Assembly (NCBI RefSeq): GCF_014202335.1
Contig: NZ_JACHGP010000005.1
Span: 372,001 to 436,000 of the forward strand
Length of the DNA: 64,000 bases
Direction of reading: 5' to 3'
Source: Mycobacterium sp. AZCC_0083
Lineage (GTDB): Bacteria; Actinomycetota; Actinomycetes; Mycobacteriales; Mycobacteriaceae
Shown here in pieces: positions 8,414 to 15,438 of the stretch (position 1 is its first letter; every line of letters begins with the position of its first letter). The position numbers were made by a program, and so were the translations under genes. A model generated the notes under the pieces. The model did no database searches. It had not been told where the DNA came from and saw only the letters and a list, made by a program, of their open reading frames with translations.

Positions 8414-9169
8414 TCACTTGCCGCGGCTGGGCTTCTTGGGCTTCTCGAGCGGAGGTTCGTGGATCTCCAACGCCCGGATCAGCAGGTCCGCCGTCAGGTC
8501 GGCGTGGGCTTCGATCTCCTTGGGGTCCAACGGATCTACGTCGTCGAAATGGCGGGCCAGTGCATCCAGTGTGTAGGGGGCGGCCGCACCGTGGGCCAAC
8601 AGGAAGTGCAGGGTGCGCAGGCTGATGGGTCGAATCCGGCCGGAGTCGGCGAGAAACTTCAGTAGCCGGTCCACGGGAGCCAGCGACGGACCGATGTAGG
8701 TGTCGTAGAGGTAGGTCAGCCGCTCGGTGTCCAGACGGCCTTCGATGTTCATCAGCCCGTTCAGCGCAGGCCGTTCCGCCGAGTAGATCAAGAAGGTGCG
8801 CATGGTGATCCGCAGCTGTTCCAGTGGATCGGTCAAGGTGGGGTCGAACGCCGTCGCCAACCGCATGACCAGTGGCTGAAACGCCCAGTCCACCGTGGCG
8901 TACCAGAGCGCCTCCTTCGAACCGAACCGGCCGTTGAGCAGATTGTGGCTACCGCCCAGCTCACGGTTGAGGGTGCGCAGCACGACGCCGTCGTAGCCCT
9001 GAGTTGCGAACGCCCGCAAGGCCACCTCGAAGATCTCGTCAAGCGACGCGGGCGACTCCTCGGTGCGCGGCCGTCCACGCGGTCGGCGTTGTGGTGCGGC
9101 TTCGGTGCGGGTCACTCGTCCCTCTCGGTATGCGGTCGCGGCACCCACGTGCCGCGCTTCCGTCCGCAC
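8414..9169 (-). CDS. TetR-family transcriptional regulator
   Basis: A 251-residue TetR regulator. After a basic arm (PRRGRPRT-like) the helix-turn-helix covers about residues 45-90 (FATQGYDGVVLRTLNRELG and HNLLNGRFGSKEALW), followed by a helical ligand domain and a Lys/Pro-rich tail. It ends 17 bp from the convergent FAH-family gene. A near-perfect palindrome lies just upstream of its start (9180-9199), consistent with autoregulation. Related half-sites precede the SnoaL operon and occur between the VOC and FAH genes, so it is the best candidate regulator of that block. The exact start is uncertain within the first 30 codons. Confidence 0.88.
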   Translation of the reverse strand: MRTEARHVGAATAYREGRVTRTEAAPQRRPRGRPRTEESPASLDEIFEVALRAFATQGYDGVVLRTLNRELGGSHNLLNGRFGSKEALWYATVDWAFQPLVMRLATAFDPTLTDPLEQLRITMRTFLIYSAERPALNGLMNIEGRLDTERLTYLYDTYIGPSLAPVDRLLKFLADSGRIRPISLRTLHFLLAHGAAAPYTLDALARHFDDVDPLDPKEIEAHADLTADLLIRALEIHEPPLEKPKKPSRGK

Positions 9170-9179
9170 CCATGATAGG

Positions 9180-9199
9180 CGGCAAATAGTTATTTGTCG
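9180..9199. promoter_or_regulatory. Candidate TetR operator palindrome
   Basis: CGGCAAATAGTTATTTGTCG: nine-base arms with one mismatch around a 2-bp centre, 11 bp upstream of the TetR start codon at 9169. Its minus-strand half reads CGACAAATAAC, matching GACAAATAA at 6263-6271 near the SnoaL operon. Confidence 0.5.
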
Positions 9200-9210
9200 G
9201 AAGCGACCCG

Positions 9211-9951
9211 TCAGCGGTAGACCTGGACTTCACCGCCGTCGGCGAACAGCTCGCTGCCGGTCATGAAGCTGGACTGCGCCGTCGACAGGAACACGACCGC
9301 GGCGGCGACCTCGTCGGGGTCGCCAAGGCGACCCAAAGCAGTTGAAGCCGCGGCGGATTGCAGGAACTCTTCTTGTCCGATCCCGCGCAGTCCCGGTGTG
9401 TCGGTGGGGCCGGGGATGACGATGTTCACCCGTACGCCGCGAGGAGCCAACTCGGCCGCCCATACCCGGACGAACTGGCGCAACGCAGCCTTCGTCGCCG
9501 AGTACACGCCGAAGCCGGGCGTGCCCCGATATGCCGAGCTCGATCCAGTCACCACGATGCTTGCGCCTTCGTTCAACAGCGGGAGCGCCTTCTGAACCGT
9601 GAACACCGTCCCGCCCACGTTGACCCCGAAGACATAGTCGAGGGCCTTCGGGGTGAGGTCGTCGATGGTGGCGAGTTCGCCGAGACCGGCGTTCGCGAAC
9701 ACCACGTCGAGACCCGCCCCATTGTCGCTGACTTCGTCGAACAGCCGGTCCCGATCCGATGGGTCCGAGACGTCGCCCACCACGGGGATCGCCCGCTCGC
9801 CCAGCTGCTCTGCCGCGGCAACGAGCACATCCCTACGCCTGCCGGTGATGAAGACACGCGCACCCTCTGCGACGAATCGCCGCGCAGTCGCGAAACCGAT
9901 CCCGGTGCTTGCGCCCGTGACCAGTGCTGTCTTGCCTTCGAGTTGTCCCAT
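9211..9951 (-). CDS. Short-chain dehydrogenase/reductase
   Basis: A 246-residue classical SDR: TGASTGIG near residue 14, NAGLGE near 86, and the catalytic Ser and Tyr-x3-Lys in TGSSSAY and YSATKAAL (about 137-155). The C-terminal FMTGSELFADGGE is typical of FabG-like NAD(P)-dependent dehydrogenases. ATG 9951 is chosen over ATG 9969 because GAGGAG (9958-9963) lies 6 bp before it. It is divergent from the TetR gene at 10032, which is likely its repressor. Substrate unknown. Confidence 0.9.
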   Translation of the reverse strand: MGQLEGKTALVTGASTGIGFATARRFVAEGARVFITGRRRDVLVAAAEQLGERAIPVVGDVSDPSDRDRLFDEVSDNGAGLDVVFANAGLGELATIDDLTPKALDYVFGVNVGGTVFTVQKALPLLNEGASIVVTGSSSAYRGTPGFGVYSATKAALRQFVRVWAAELAPRGVRVNIVIPGPTDTPGLRGIGQEEFLQSAAASTALGRLGDPDEVAAAVVFLSTAQSSFMTGSELFADGGEVQVYR

Positions 9952-9973
9952 CGTGCTCTCCTCATCCATTTGC

Positions 9974-9998
9974 GACCGTTCGTTCTAAAACAGTTCTA
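9974..9998. promoter_or_regulatory. Candidate operator in SDR/TetR divergent region
   Basis: GACCGTTC followed by GTTCTAAAACAGTTCTA, in which GTTCTA is directly repeated with an 11-bp period. It lies between divergent starts at 9951 and 10032. GACCGTTC with a similar following A/T-rich stretch recurs at 11472-11488 upstream of the thioesterase gene. Confidence 0.35.
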
Positions 9999-10031
9999 CA
10001 CCAATCGGTCCAAAACTGGTATTATTGGGCC

Positions 10032-10619
10032 GTGGCGCGCCCGAGAGCTTTCGACGAAACGACGGTCGTCGAGTCCGCACGAGACCAGTTCTGGTCGTTC
10101 GGATACGCCGCGACCAGCCTCGACGACCTGGTCAACGCGACCGGCCTCAGCAAGGGCAGCATCTACAACGCGTTCAACGACAAGCACACGCTCTATCTGC
10201 GCACCTTCGAGCGCTACTGCGACGACGTCGTCGCGCAGGTCGCCACGCATCTGGACGGCCCCGACGAGACGGCCGTCGAACGGCTCCGCACACTGTTCGA
10301 CGGAATCGCGGGCACCGGCGCCTCCGCGACGGCGCCCCAGGGGTGTTTCCTCACCAAGGCGACGGCAGAACTCGCCGCTCTCGACCCCGAAGTGCAGGCC
10401 CTCGCGCGCCGCACCTTCGACCAGCTGGAGAACCTTCTCTTCGAAAGTGTCGTCGCGGCTCAGCGGGCCGGCACCGTCGCCGTCACCCGCGACCCCAGGA
10501 CGACCGCCCGCCACCTTCTTGCCACGCTGCGCGGACTCGATGCGCTGGCCACCGCAGGGGTGGAACCCGACGTGCTGGCCGACGCGGTCACCAGCCTGGC
10601 CGAGTCGGTACTGGTCTAG
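10032..10619 (+). CDS. TetR-family transcriptional regulator
   Basis: A 195-residue TetR/AcrR-type repressor starting at GTG 10032, just after an A/T-rich promoter stretch. The DNA-binding domain is unmistakable: ARDQFWSFGYAATSLDDL, then GLSKGSIYNAFNDKHTLYL (about residues 12-55). The ligand domain carries TAPQGCFLTKA, common in the AcrR/YcdC-like subgroup. It is divergent from the SDR at 9951 and convergent with the thioesterase at 10616, their stop codons overlapping. Shared sequence in front of the SDR and the thioesterase suggests that it controls both. Ligand unknown; an acyl-CoA or hydrophobic acid would fit. Confidence 0.92.
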   Translation: MARPRAFDETTVVESARDQFWSFGYAATSLDDLVNATGLSKGSIYNAFNDKHTLYLRTFERYCDDVVAQVATHLDGPDETAVERLRTLFDGIAGTGASATAPQGCFLTKATAELAALDPEVQALARRTFDQLENLLFESVVAAQRAGTVAVTRDPRTTARHLLATLRGLDALATAGVEPDVLADAVTSLAESVLV

Positions 10620-11449
10620 CCGGCCAGACGCGTCTGACGGACCGTGGCGATGAGGGTGCCGTCAGGCGCCCAGATGGTGCCGTCCTCGACGGCGAACCCG
10701 GACGCGGCGTGCGTGGCGTGCATCTCGCACGCAAGATACTGGCCCGCTTCGAGCGGGTAAGGCTCTGCGCCGGTGTGAATTTGGATTCCGTACTCGATCG
10801 TCACTGCGCGGCTCGGCTCGGTGTTGCGCACCGTGACCGCCGGCGGAAAGTAGTCACCGAGCATGGTCAGCCACTCCGCATCGACGCGATCGGGGTCGGT
10901 GGGACGGGTCCATGCCATCCAACGCGCTTGAGCCCGGCCCGCGAACATCGTCGTCTCCGGATGCAGCCACGTCGGCAGGTGGTGAACGTGTCCGCGCCCG
11001 CCAGGAATGACGAAGCGCTGGGCATCGGGGGGAGGCGCGAGAAGTGCGGGGGTCGTCATGTCACTGAACTCAGCTCCCTCCCACGGCGGTGACAGATGCA
11101 TGCGACCCACAACCGATGGCGGACCGTCACCCTGCGCCATGCTGACGTGATAGGTCGCCAGCGAGCGGCCGACCCGAACCTGTTCGACGTCGAACGTCGC
11201 CGGGCCCGGTCGCACCCCTCGAAGGAAACCGAAGGTCGCCGCACGAAGAGTCCGGGCCGGATCGGCCATCGTGCGCGAGACCGCGCGCACGGCGAGCGAG
11301 GCGACGAACCCGCCGTGAACTCCCTGCAGTGCGGTCCACGCCTCCGGTAGGTACGCCTCATATCGCCCCGGCCCAACCTCGTGCAGGTCGGTTTCGACCA
11401 GAGCCTGCGGCGCCCGTGCCTGCGCCGATGCATTCTCGAGCTGGGTCAT
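10616..11449 (-). CDS. TesB-like acyl-CoA thioesterase (double hotdog)
   Basis: A 277-residue protein of the thioesterase-like superfamily, probably hydrolysing acyl-CoA esters in the cytosol. The N-terminal hotdog shows the HGGFVASLAVRA helix and the FLRGVRPGPATFDVEQVRVG strand pair; the C-terminal hotdog carries YGIQIHTGAEPYPLEAGQYL and the closing ASGFAVEDGTIWAPDG. Its stop overlaps that of the convergent TetR gene by 2 bp. A motif shared with the TetR/SDR divergent region lies 23 bp upstream of the start, so the SDR, TetR and thioesterase probably form one small regulon. Confidence 0.88.
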   Translation of the reverse strand: MTQLENASAQARAPQALVETDLHEVGPGRYEAYLPEAWTALQGVHGGFVASLAVRAVSRTMADPARTLRAATFGFLRGVRPGPATFDVEQVRVGRSLATYHVSMAQGDGPPSVVGRMHLSPPWEGAEFSDMTTPALLAPPPDAQRFVIPGGRGHVHHLPTWLHPETTMFAGRAQARWMAWTRPTDPDRVDAEWLTMLGDYFPPAVTVRNTEPSRAVTIEYGIQIHTGAEPYPLEAGQYLACEMHATHAASGFAVEDGTIWAPDGTLIATVRQTRLAG

Positions 11450-11471
11450 GTTCGCTCCCCGACTAGTTCTT

Positions 11472-11488
11472 GACCGTTCAGTTTAGAA
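11472..11488. promoter_or_regulatory. Candidate operator upstream of thioesterase
   Basis: GACCGTTCAGTTTAGAA matches the site at 9974-9990 at 13 of 17 positions, including an exact GACCGTTC. It lies 23 bp before the thioesterase start. Confidence 0.35.
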
Positions 11489-11560
11489 TACCGGGCCCGC
11501 CCTCCGTTACGGCATACTCAACCGGAGGGAAAGTCTCCATTTAATTCCAACGGAGAAATC

Positions 11561-12048
11561 ATGGCGGTGGGCACCGGAGCACTCGCAAGACTCGGCGGGG
11601 GCTGGGCAAGAGCCACGTCGTCAATCCAGTCCTCTTGACGCCGTTGATCGGAGACTGGGTGTTCCGCGTCTTCCGTGCCGACCTGGTCACTCGTCAGATG
11701 GCCACCGCGTATGCCGGATCGCCAGGACAGCACGCTATGTTGGATTGGATGATCGAGCACTCGAAGTATCGGGGTTTTGCTGAGGGAATGCTGAATAGCC
11801 TGCGGCACTACGACTTCCAATGCCGCCCGCATGTGTTCCAAGCGCTCGGACGCTCAGGAGTGCCAGTCTTCGCGGCGTGGGGCACCGAGGACACCGTCAC
11901 CCCCTACGGGCGGACCAGGCTGCTACAGCGGTACGCGCCCCAGGCAGAGCTTCTGACACTCGACGGCGCCGGCCACGCCATTACCTATGGCCGTGCCGAA
12001 CGCGTCCTCGACGGATACAGCCGCTTCCTGCGGGACAGCGCTCGGTGA
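11561..12048 (+). pseudogene. Alpha/beta hydrolase, broken: only C-terminal half in frame
   Basis: From about 11602 to 12048 the DNA encodes the second half of an alpha/beta hydrolase: lid region (LLTPLIGDWVFR), catalytic acid in AAWGTEDTVTP and catalytic His in DGAGHAITYG. The N-terminal half with the oxyanion loop and nucleophile is missing. A start with a ribosome binding site (GGAG before ATG 11561) opens a different frame that stops after 26 codons, so the gene looks like an internal deletion plus frameshift. A TTG at 11635 could initiate a 137-residue remnant, but it would lack the nucleophile. Its stop overlaps the GTG of the methyltransferase gene. Confidence 0.6.
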
Positions 12049-12665
12049 CCGCGGTAGCTCGGCGCGCGACGTTGGTCGACGCGACAGTCCTGATGCTCGA
12101 ATTCGCCCGCAAGCCAAGCCTTGTCGGTGCAGTCGCCCCCAGTTCGCGGCGCCTTGCCGCGGCGGTCACGGCGACCATCCCCGACCACGGTGACCCCGTC
12201 GTCGTGGAACTCGGCCCCGGCACCGGTGCCTTTACCGAAGCGATCCAAGCGCGGCTGGGTACCCGCGGGCACCACATCGCGGTGGAGCTCAATCCCCGGT
12301 TGGCGACCCTGACCGCCAGCCGCCACCGCGGGGTCGACATGGTCCACGCCAGCGCCGACACGTTGCCAGAGATCCTGGCCGACCGCGGCATCGCCAACGC
12401 CGATTTCATCGTCAGCGGATTGCCCTGGGTGTCCATGCCCGCACCCGTGGCCGAGGCCACTCTGGACGCCGCAAGGAACGTTCTGGCTCCTGGCGGAGCC
12501 TTCACGACCTTTGGTTACACCCTCGTCCGGGGACTCCCGCCGGGGCGGCGCTTCCGGCGTATGCTCACGACCCGCTTCGAAGAGGTCGTCGCCAGTCGCG
12601 CCGTGATCAGAAACCTGCCTCCGGCATTCGTGTACTACGTGCGACGGCCCCGTCCTGGGCCGTAG
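12045..12665 (+). CDS. SAM-dependent methyltransferase (phospholipid N-methyltransferase/KsgA-like)
   Basis: A 206-residue class I methyltransferase. The SAM-binding motif VELGPGTGAFTEAI is near residue 55, the acidic motif II lies in HIAVELNPRL, and VSGLPWVSMP near 125 corresponds to the NLPY-like motif of KsgA and bacterial PmtA phospholipid methyltransferases. The hydrophobic N-terminus fits a membrane-proximal enzyme. GTG 12045 overlaps the stop of the upstream hydrolase remnant. Phospholipid N-methylation is the best guess; other small-molecule methylation is possible. Confidence 0.82.
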   Translation: MTAVARRATLVDATVLMLEFARKPSLVGAVAPSSRRLAAAVTATIPDHGDPVVVELGPGTGAFTEAIQARLGTRGHHIAVELNPRLATLTASRHRGVDMVHASADTLPEILADRGIANADFIVSGLPWVSMPAPVAEATLDAARNVLAPGGAFTTFGYTLVRGLPPGRRFRRMLTTRFEEVVASRAVIRNLPPAFVYYVRRPRPGP

Positions 12666-12709
12666 CATGCGGCACTGACTCGGGCCTTCGACGTCGGTGT
12701 TCGGCTGAG

Positions 12710-12736
12710 TTGTCCACAGTCGGAGTTTCATCCACA
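12710..12736. promoter_or_regulatory. DnaA-box-like pair upstream of HNH gene
   Basis: TTGTCCACA (12710-12718) matches the consensus actinobacterial DnaA box exactly, and TCATCCACA (12728-12736) is a one-to-two-base variant 18 bp further on. They lie 46-72 bp upstream of the HNH gene. No other origin features (dnaA, dnaN, AT-rich unwinding region) are present, so this is not a chromosomal origin. Confidence 0.35.
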
Positions 12737-12781
12737 GGCCGAGGTTGTGGGGCGGCTGAATGTCGGGGTTTGTGGGCATGA

Positions 12782-14509
12782 ATGTCGTGGTTCCTGAGCA
12801 CGATTGGAAGCGTGTTCGAGGAACTAGCCCAGTGCGATGACCTGGCGCATGTCGATGATGCGGCGTTGGTCGATGCCCTCACCGGCTGGACCCGCGCCGC
12901 GGCCACCGTGGCCCATCACCGGATGGCGGTCATCGCCGAACTCACCCACCGGCGCTGCGCCTCCGAACAGGCCGTGGAGCGTGAGTTGTGGGCCTGCGAT
13001 GGCTGGGACAGTGCGGCCGCCGAGATCGCCGCAGCCAGCGGGATCAGTCCACGCACGGCATCCACGCAGATGTGCCAAGCACTGGCGTTGCGCCACCGGC
13101 TGCCCCAGATCGCGAAACTGGTCGCCGAGGGCACCCTGGCCGCCCCGCTGGCCCACACCATCAGCTGGCGCACCCGACTCATCGACGACCCCGACATCCT
13201 GGCCCGGGTTGATGCCGACCTCGCCGCCATCGCCGCATCCTTCGGTCCGATGTCGGTGACCAAGCTGGAGAACGCCATCGATGCCGCGATCCTGATCCAC
13301 GACCCCGCCGCCGTGTGCCGCTTCCACACCGCCGCCAAGAGCTGTGACGTGAAGTTCGGCGACGCCGATGACACCACCGGCACCACCTCGATGTGGGGGC
13401 GGTTGACCGTCACCGACGCCGAGCTCGTGGCGCGATGTGTCGCTCAGCTCGCCGCGACCGTCTGCCCCCACGACCCGCGCAGCATCGGCGAACGCCGCTC
13501 CGCAGCCCTCGGCGTGCTCAGCGCCCGCGGCACCCACCTGCCCTGCACCTGCGCACGCCCCGACTGCACCGCCCCCGGACCCGACGCCCGCGCCGAGGCC
13601 ATCGTCATCCACATCCTCACCGACCACCACCCCGACGACGCACCCCCACCACCCGACCCAGGGCCCAATGCCGGACCGATGGCCGACCAACCACCGCCCG
13701 ACCCAGGGCCGAATGATCCCGACGTGGGACAACCACCGCCGGACCCAGGGCCGAATGCCGACACACCACCGCCCGGGCCGCAACGCGGGACAGCAGCGCA
13801 GCCGACACCCGACCTCGAAACCGAACCGGCACCCACCCCCGAACCCGAACCGTCGGAACCGTCGGAGCACCAGCCGCAGCCCGAACACCGCAGCACCGGT
13901 TCGGGATTGGCGGTGATCGCCGGCGGCGGGATCGTACCCACCCCACTACTCGCCGAACTCGTCCGCCTCGGCGCCCCCATACGCCCCGTCGTCCACCCGG
14001 CCGAACTGTGCAGCGAGCCGCGCTACCGACCATCAACGAAGCTGGCGCGCTTCGTGCGCAACCGGGACCAAACCTGCACCTTCCCCGGCTGCGACCGGCC
14101 CGCCGAGCGTTGCGACCTCGACCACAGCACACCCCACGGGCCGGGCGGGCTGACTCATCCCGGCAACATCAAAGCCCTATGCCGAAAACACCACCTAGTC
14201 AAGACTTTCTGGATCGGCCCGACCGGCTGGACCGACCACCAGCTATCCGACGGGACCATCGTGTGGATCAGTCCCACCGGACACCGCTACACCCGACCAC
14301 CGGGCAGCAGAATGCACTTCCCACACTGGGACACCACCACACCGCTACCGCCGGGCACCATCACGCCAGAAGCGGCCACCGCGACACCCGAACGCGGCCT
14401 CACCATGCCCACCCGCAAGCACACCCGCGCCCAACAAACCGCCCAACGACTCCACGCCGAACGCCAACGCAACCAACGCGCCATCGACGACGACCCACCA
14501 CCGTTCTAA
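12782..14509 (+). CDS. DUF222/HNH endonuclease-domain protein (13E12 repeat family)
   Basis: A 575-residue member of the mycobacterial 13E12/REP family. The N-terminal DUF222 region (about residues 10-260) is helical and Ala-rich. Residues about 285-380 are a Pro/Gly/Asp-rich linker with three copies of PPPDPGPN. The C-terminal HNH nuclease domain has CTFPGCDRPAERCDLDH, then HPGNIKALCRKHH with both zinc Cys-x-x-Cys-like pairs and the catalytic His. Family members are multicopy and often near mobile DNA, but their biological role is unsettled. ATG 12782 or a GTG at 12812 may be the start. Many family copies lack so long a linker. Confidence 0.85.
   Translation: MSWFLSTIGSVFEELAQCDDLAHVDDAALVDALTGWTRAAATVAHHRMAVIAELTHRRCASEQAVERELWACDGWDSAAAEIAAASGISPRTASTQMCQALALRHRLPQIAKLVAEGTLAAPLAHTISWRTRLIDDPDILARVDADLAAIAASFGPMSVTKLENAIDAAILIHDPAAVCRFHTAAKSCDVKFGDADDTTGTTSMWGRLTVTDAELVARCVAQLAATVCPHDPRSIGERRSAALGVLSARGTHLPCTCARPDCTAPGPDARAEAIVIHILTDHHPDDAPPPPDPGPNAGPMADQPPPDPGPNDPDVGQPPPDPGPNADTPPPGPQRGTAAQPTPDLETEPAPTPEPEPSEPSEHQPQPEHRSTGSGLAVIAGGGIVPTPLLAELVRLGAPIRPVVHPAELCSEPRYRPSTKLARFVRNRDQTCTFPGCDRPAERCDLDHSTPHGPGGLTHPGNIKALCRKHHLVKTFWIGPTGWTDHQLSDGTIVWISPTGHRYTRPPGSRMHFPHWDTTTPLPPGTITPEAATATPERGLTMPTRKHTRAQQTAQRLHAERQRNQRAIDDDPPPF
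13646..13775 (+). repeat. In-gene tandem repeat, about 42-45 bp x 3
   Basis: Copies begin at 13646, 13691 and 13733, each with the core CCACCGCCCGACCCAGGGCC (small variations) followed by a variable stretch. They encode the PPPDPGPN motif in the linker of the HNH protein; a partial fourth copy (PPPGPQ) follows. Confidence 0.75.
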
Positions 14510-14855
14510 CCAACTGGACACGAGCCCGGTAAACGGCTGCAGCACCCCAACCAATGACTCAGGCCACTAGCGGTGCACGTACGGGTGCCGGTCGTCGTTT
14601 CCACGGTCGAACCTCGGCCAAATTCGGATGGTCAGGCAGTAGCCGGGTTTTCCTAGGACTGCCAGTGCGAGGATATTGTGTTTGCCATTGCCACCCATTT
14701 CAGGTTCAAGATTTGCGTTTCGTATGAAGGCCTGGGCAATCGGCGAAACGCCATTAAATTGGATTTTGTAACCAGCTGGCCTATCTACTAGGAGCACTTG
14801 AATCGGCCACTGATTGCACATCCATCAAGTAAAGCAATCAATCAAGGGGAATGAC
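14510..14855. other. Low-GC intergenic stretch
   Basis: Apart from one doubtful minus-strand reading frame (14567-14821), no gene is recognisable. Base composition drops from roughly 70% GC in the HNH gene to about half, which suggests imported or promoter-rich DNA. The last 40 bp carry the ribosome binding site of the small secreted protein. Confidence 0.5.
14567..14821 (-). CDS. Doubtful hypothetical protein, 84 residues
   Basis: An uninterrupted 84-codon minus-strand frame fills the low-GC patch. The predicted protein is well mixed rather than Arg/Pro-biased (for example NILALAVLGKPGYCLTIRIW), which argues weakly for coding, but there is no clear ribosome binding site and no family is recognised. 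It could be a remnant of foreign origin or a chance frame in DNA that is less GC-rich. Confidence 0.25.
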   Translation of the reverse strand: MCNQWPIQVLLVDRPAGYKIQFNGVSPIAQAFIRNANLEPEMGGNGKHNILALAVLGKPGYCLTIRIWPRFDRGNDDRHPYVHR

Positions 14856-15086
14856 ATGAAGCTACGTTACATCGCCACGATGCTCGCTACCGGAGCCGCA
14901 GCGGCCGCGATCGCCGGAGCACCCGGTGCATCGGCCGCCAACGCGATCACCAGCACCAATCCTGGGGGCACCGCCACCACCACTCAATCGCCTGGCAGCG
15001 TGTCAATCCAGGTCACGCCGCCTAACGTGTCGAAGGCGCGGAGCTACGGCGAGTTCTCGTCACCGGCCCCCTTCTTCGGAAACTGA
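14856..15086 (+). CDS. Small secreted protein of unknown function
   Basis: A 76-residue protein with a clean Sec signal peptide: MKLRYIATMLATG, an Ala-rich core, and the likely cleavage site GAPGASA-AN. The mature part is about 47 residues, rich in Thr, Ser, Pro and Gly (NPGGTATTTQSPGSVSIQV), with no cysteines. ATG 14856 is supported by AAGGGGA about 6 bp upstream. A stem-loop at 15134-15174 probably ends the transcript. Mycobacteria encode many such small exported proteins; no specific role can be given. Confidence 0.8.
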   Translation: MKLRYIATMLATGAAAAAIAGAPGASAANAITSTNPGGTATTTQSPGSVSIQVTPPNVSKARSYGEFSSPAPFFGN

Positions 15087-15438
15087 GGGCCGCGCAGCGG
15101 GTGGCCACCACCTCTGCACGCACAGCCGACTCGAAGCCGCGGAGACACTTGGACACCAAGTGGCTTCGCGGCTTTCGCGTTGTCGGACCACATCGATAAT
15201 GCGCACTATTTCGTTTGGTATGAAATCCAAGATCACGCGCAGTAAGCGTGACCTGTGTTACTTATATGGATTTGATATGAACCACTTGCCGTATTCGATA
15301 TTTACTGCAACCAATCGTAACCATTCTTTGCTGGACAGTCTATAGCCGGTGGGGCGCGCGGGAGATGCTCCGGCAGCGCGGGTAGCTGAATGCCGTGAAG
15401 ATGCAATCGAACGCGGCCGATGGTGCCACCAGAACGGC
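15087..15438. other. Intergenic stretch with terminator and AT-rich block
   Basis: Holds the stem-loop at 15134-15174, then an AT-rich block (about 15190-15340) with TCACGC-7-GCGTGA at 15233-15251. No convincing gene was found; the reading frames here are Arg/Pro-rich shadows. Confidence 0.5.
15134..15174 (+). terminator. Stem-loop terminator after small secreted protein
   Basis: AAGCCGCG-GAGA-CACTTGG, loop ACA, CCAAGTG-GCTT-CGCGGCTT: 7 bp upper and 8 bp lower stems separated by a 4x4 internal loop, 48 bp after the stop codon. No U-tract follows, which is common for mycobacterial hairpin terminators. Confidence 0.65.

Noticed and set aside
11523..11539. CGGAG..TCTCC repeat similar to the operators at 29023
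   Set aside because: The spacing differs (7 instead of 3-5 bp between arms) and only five bases match; it is not convincing as a site for the same TetR.
12782..14509. Insertion sequence or group II intron at the HNH gene
   Set aside because: No flanking inverted repeats, target duplication, transposase or reverse transcriptase; it is an ordinary 13E12-family gene.
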